NCBI GenBank assembly: GCA_900557195.1
Contig: USRT01000006.1
Location: 1 to 64,000, forward strand
DNA length: 64,000 nt
DNA from: an uncultured Clostridium sp.
GTDB lineage: Bacteria; Bacillota; Clostridia; TANB77; CAG-508
Direction: 5' to 3'
Part shown: piece after piece, positions 61,711 to 64,000 of the stretch
Numbering within the stretch: the stretch's first letter is position 1
Layout: the number at the start of each line of letters is the position of its first letter
Translations under genes and position numbers: made by a program
Notes under the pieces: generated by a model
Databases searched by the model: none
What the model was told of the DNA's origin: nothing
The model's input: the letters and a program-made list of their open reading frames with translations, nothing else

Positions 61711-64000
61711 ATGAGCAAATTAAATAAAAAAATATTTAGGGATATAAGATTTAACAAATCACAATTTATAACAATCTTTTTAATGGTGTTTTTAGGTGTA
61801 TTTGTTTTTGCAGGAATTCATAGTTATATGGATGGAATGAAAAAAAGTAGTGATATTTATTATGAAGACTACAATTTACAAGACATATGGCTTGCTGGAA
61901 AAAATTTTACAAATGAGGATTTAGAAAATGTAAAGAAATTAGATAATATTAAAGATGCAGAAAGAATTTTAACAGTAACTACAAGTCTTGATAACTTTGA
62001 TGATGTAACATTAGAAACAAACTTTATTGAACAAAATAATATTTCTAAAATGTATATAATAGATGGTGAAGAATTTGATAGTAATAAAAGTGGTGTTTGG
62101 TTAGATAGTTTTTTAGCTAAAAATTTAAATTTAAAAGTAGGAGATGAAATTACATTTACATATCAAAAATATAAAATTACTCAAAAAATATTAGGTTTAA
62201 TAAATATTCCAGATCATGTATATTCTATTAAAGATGAAACAGAAATTTTTCCAAATCATAATAATTATGGATATATATATTTATCAATAAACGAGTTTCC
62301 AAAAGACTATATTTATGATGAAATAAAAAGCAAAACTGGAATTACAGATAATGAATTAATTTCACAAACAATACAAGATTTTGACATTAAAGATTATTAT
62401 GTATTTAATTCTATGATAGTAGATATAGATGATACCTCAAAATTAGATGAGACAAAAAGCAATATAGAAAATAATATAAAATCAGCATTAGCAGTAACAG
62501 ATAGAAATTCAAGTTCATCTTATGAGGCATATAATTCAGAAATAGAAGAAGGAAATACATATTCTAGTGTGTTTACATTACTGTTTTTATTTATAGCAAT
62601 ATTATCTGTTATAACAACAATGAATAGGTTCGTAAAAAAACAAAGAACACAAATAGGAACACTAAAAGCACTTGGATTTAAAAATAATAAAATAATAAAA
62701 CACTATGTTAGTTATGGTTTTTATATAAGTTTAATTGCAAGCGCATTAGGAATTGTGCTTGGAGCATTAACATTAGGAAATTTCTTCTTAAATATGGAGA
62801 TGGAATATTTTGAAATGCCAGAGTATAGTACAGTAATTCATCAAATTGTATATATTTTAGCAGTAATAGTTGTTATATTAGTAACATTTGTTACATATCT
62901 ATCTTGCAGAAAGGTACTAAAGGAACCAGCTGCAGAGGCACTTCGTTTAGAAATTCCAAAAGTAAAAAAATCTAAATTTAATTTAACAACAAAAGGAATA
63001 TTTAAAAAGGCATCTTTATCTACAAGATGGAACCTAAGAGATATAGCAAGAAATAAAGGTAGATCAAGTATGGCAGTTGTAGGTATTATTGGATGTACAA
63101 TGCTTATGGTATGTGCTTTTGGTATGCTAGATACAATGAATTCTTATTTAGATTGGCAGTTTGAAAAGATTAGTGATTTTAAATATAAGCTTTCATTAGA
63201 AGAGGGGTATACAGACGATAAGCTTGAAAAATTAACTAATGAATATGGAAATGCAACAAGTATGAGTTTAGGTATAGAAATAAAAAACAAAGATGTAAAA
63301 GAAACAAATATTATAACAGTTAATGATGCTAAAGATTATTTAAGATATACAGATCATAATAGAGAATATATGAATTTAAATGATGATGGAGTATATATTA
63401 CAGAAAAGTTATCAGATAGTCTAAATCTTAATGTAGGAGATGAGATTACTTGGCATATATTTGGAGATGATACCTGGCATACAAATAAAATAGTGGGATT
63501 AAATAGAGACCCTCGGGAGTCAGCAGTTAAATATGACAAGAACATTTTATGAAAGTTTAGGATTAGAATATAAACCAGATTCGATTTATACAAATTCGGA
63601 TTTAAGCAATATAAAAGAGTTAGATGGTGTAAAAGCAATACAAAGTATAGACAATCTAAAACAAGGTATGCAAAGTATGCTAGAGACTATGAAAACAATG
63701 GTAGTTTTATTAATTGTAGTATCTGCAATATTAGGTTTTGTAATTATATACAACTTAGGAATATTATCTTTTTCAGAAAAACAATATCAATTTGCAACTT
63801 TGAAAGTTTTAGGTTTTAAAAGTAAACAAATTAAGAAAATATTTATTAAACAAAATATATGGTTAACAATAGCAGCTATTATAATAGGACTTCCATTAGG
63901 ATTCATTATGACAGATTATATTTTTAAATCAGCACTTGGAGATTCATATGATTTTAATGCACAAATAAAATTTATATCATATGTATATGCAATAGTTGGA
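61711..64000 (+). CDS. FtsX-type ABC permease (MacB-like), read through a CGG +1 site, cut by window end
   Basis: At least 762 residues; incomplete at the 3' end. One membrane segment near the N-terminus (ITIFLMVFLGVFVFAGI, about 21-37), a large extracellular domain (about 60-270), three segments around 288-395 (SVFTLLFLFIAILSVI, IVYILAVIVVILVTFVTYLS), a second extracellular domain and further segments after 63680. CGG 63514 must be shifted +1 for the reading frame to continue to the end (GSQQLNMTRTFYESLG). It forms an exporter or mechanotransmission unit with the ATPase. RBS AAAGGGA. Confidence 0.85.
63514..63517 (+). other. CGG +1 recoding site in FtsX-type permease
   Basis: Zero-frame CCT CGG GAG stops 12 codons on. 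Skipping C gives CCT GGG AGT, and the open frame continues for at least 160 codons to the window end with the expected hydrophobic segments. The only GGG example. Confidence 0.78.

Noticed and set aside
20880..63516. Simple reassignment of CGG to another amino acid
   Set aside because: A triplet reassignment would leave the frame unchanged, but at all nine sites homology continues one base later; four bases are consumed for one residue.
20880..63516. Ordinary pseudogene decay of the eight broken genes
   Set aside because: Each gene has only this one kind of lesion, always CGG in frame, always +1, always giving Gly, with no other stop or indel. Random decay would give mixed lesions, as seen in the true remnants at 348, 5342 and 58356.
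1..64000. CRISPR arrays, tRNA genes and integron attC sites
   Set aside because: No regularly spaced direct repeats, no cloverleaf with TTC-loop consensus and no attC-like imperfect palindromes at gene borders were found by eye.

Overview
The window is about 64 kb of very AT-rich DNA with the standard stop codons, strong AGGAGG-type ribosome binding sites and almost all genes on the + strand. Gene content (NUDIX hydrolases, GNATs, HAD phosphatases, HelD, AraC and TetR regulators, peptide deformylase, YbaK, NagZ) suggests a low-GC Firmicute, most likely an uncultured gut Clostridia-type lineage; that placement is inference. No rRNA operon, tRNA, CRISPR array or intact transposase was seen. Most of the window is an accessory gene sink: single-domain enzymes with their own RBS, often their own terminator and promoter, mixed with small gene remnants.

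Main observation: eight AT-rich genes are each broken by the same event. In every case the zero frame reaches an in-frame CGG codon, and homologous protein resumes exactly one base later, so that CGGN is passed and the next codon is GGN (Gly). There are nine such sites: RNase Z-like (20880), NagZ-like on the minus strand (22335-22337), HelD-like helicase (29402), ABC ATPase (31890), ABC permease (33834), DUF2419/Qng1-like (59251), a LolD/MacB-type ATPase with two sites (61329 and 61450) and an FtsX permease (63514). By eye I found no other in-frame CGG in the AT-rich genes. The only other in-frame CGGs are five Arg codons in three genes with clearly different, higher-GC codon use (von Willebrand A-like protein, adenylosuccinate lyase, phosphofructokinase-like), which look imported. 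The simplest reading is a genome-wide +1 recoding of CGG, by frameshifting at an unassigned codon or by a quadruplet-reading tRNA-Gly. A systematic base-insertion artefact is the main competing explanation.

Layout. 0-0.7 kb: remnant of a serine-recombinase element. 0.8-8.2 kb: cupin, C1 peptidase-like protein, AlbA_2 regulator, YaaC-like protein, HAD remnant, NUDIX, P-loop protein, iron alcohol dehydrogenase. 8.3-17.8 kb: NUDIX, 2-hydroxyacid dehydrogenase-like, acyltransferase-like, AAA ATPase, DUF6602, TPR protein, methyltransferase, MFS transporter, AraC regulator. 17.9-20.5 kb: overlapping pair of a VirD4/HerA-like ATPase and a Cys-rich protein. 20.7-27.4 kb: RNase Z-like, cupin, NagZ (minus), two HAD-type proteins, metalloprotease-like, NUDIX, radical SAM, GNAT. 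27.4-31.3 kb: an orphan 5S-rRNA-like RNA, HelD, a HipA-like kinase and a second unknown RNA. 31.4-34.1 kb: three-gene ABC exporter. 34.4-45.5 kb: three imported genes interleaved with native ones, including a second copy of the C1 peptidase-like gene. 45.7-53.1 kb: NUDIX, ABC exporter with an early stop, YgjV, MBL hydrolase, and an XRE-HAD / small protein / PEP-synthase-like operon. 53.4-60.1 kb: HAD, NUDIX, DUF1287, possible split HipA pair, deformylase, NUDIX, deaminase, Qng1-like, YbaK. 60.1-64 kb: TetR divergent from a LolD-type ATPase and FtsX permease, which runs off the end.

Two ABC transporters (five genes, five of the nine CGG sites) would be wholly non-functional without the recoding. 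A recurrent compact terminator-promoter element and a recurrent long hairpin repeat separate several of the accessory genes.
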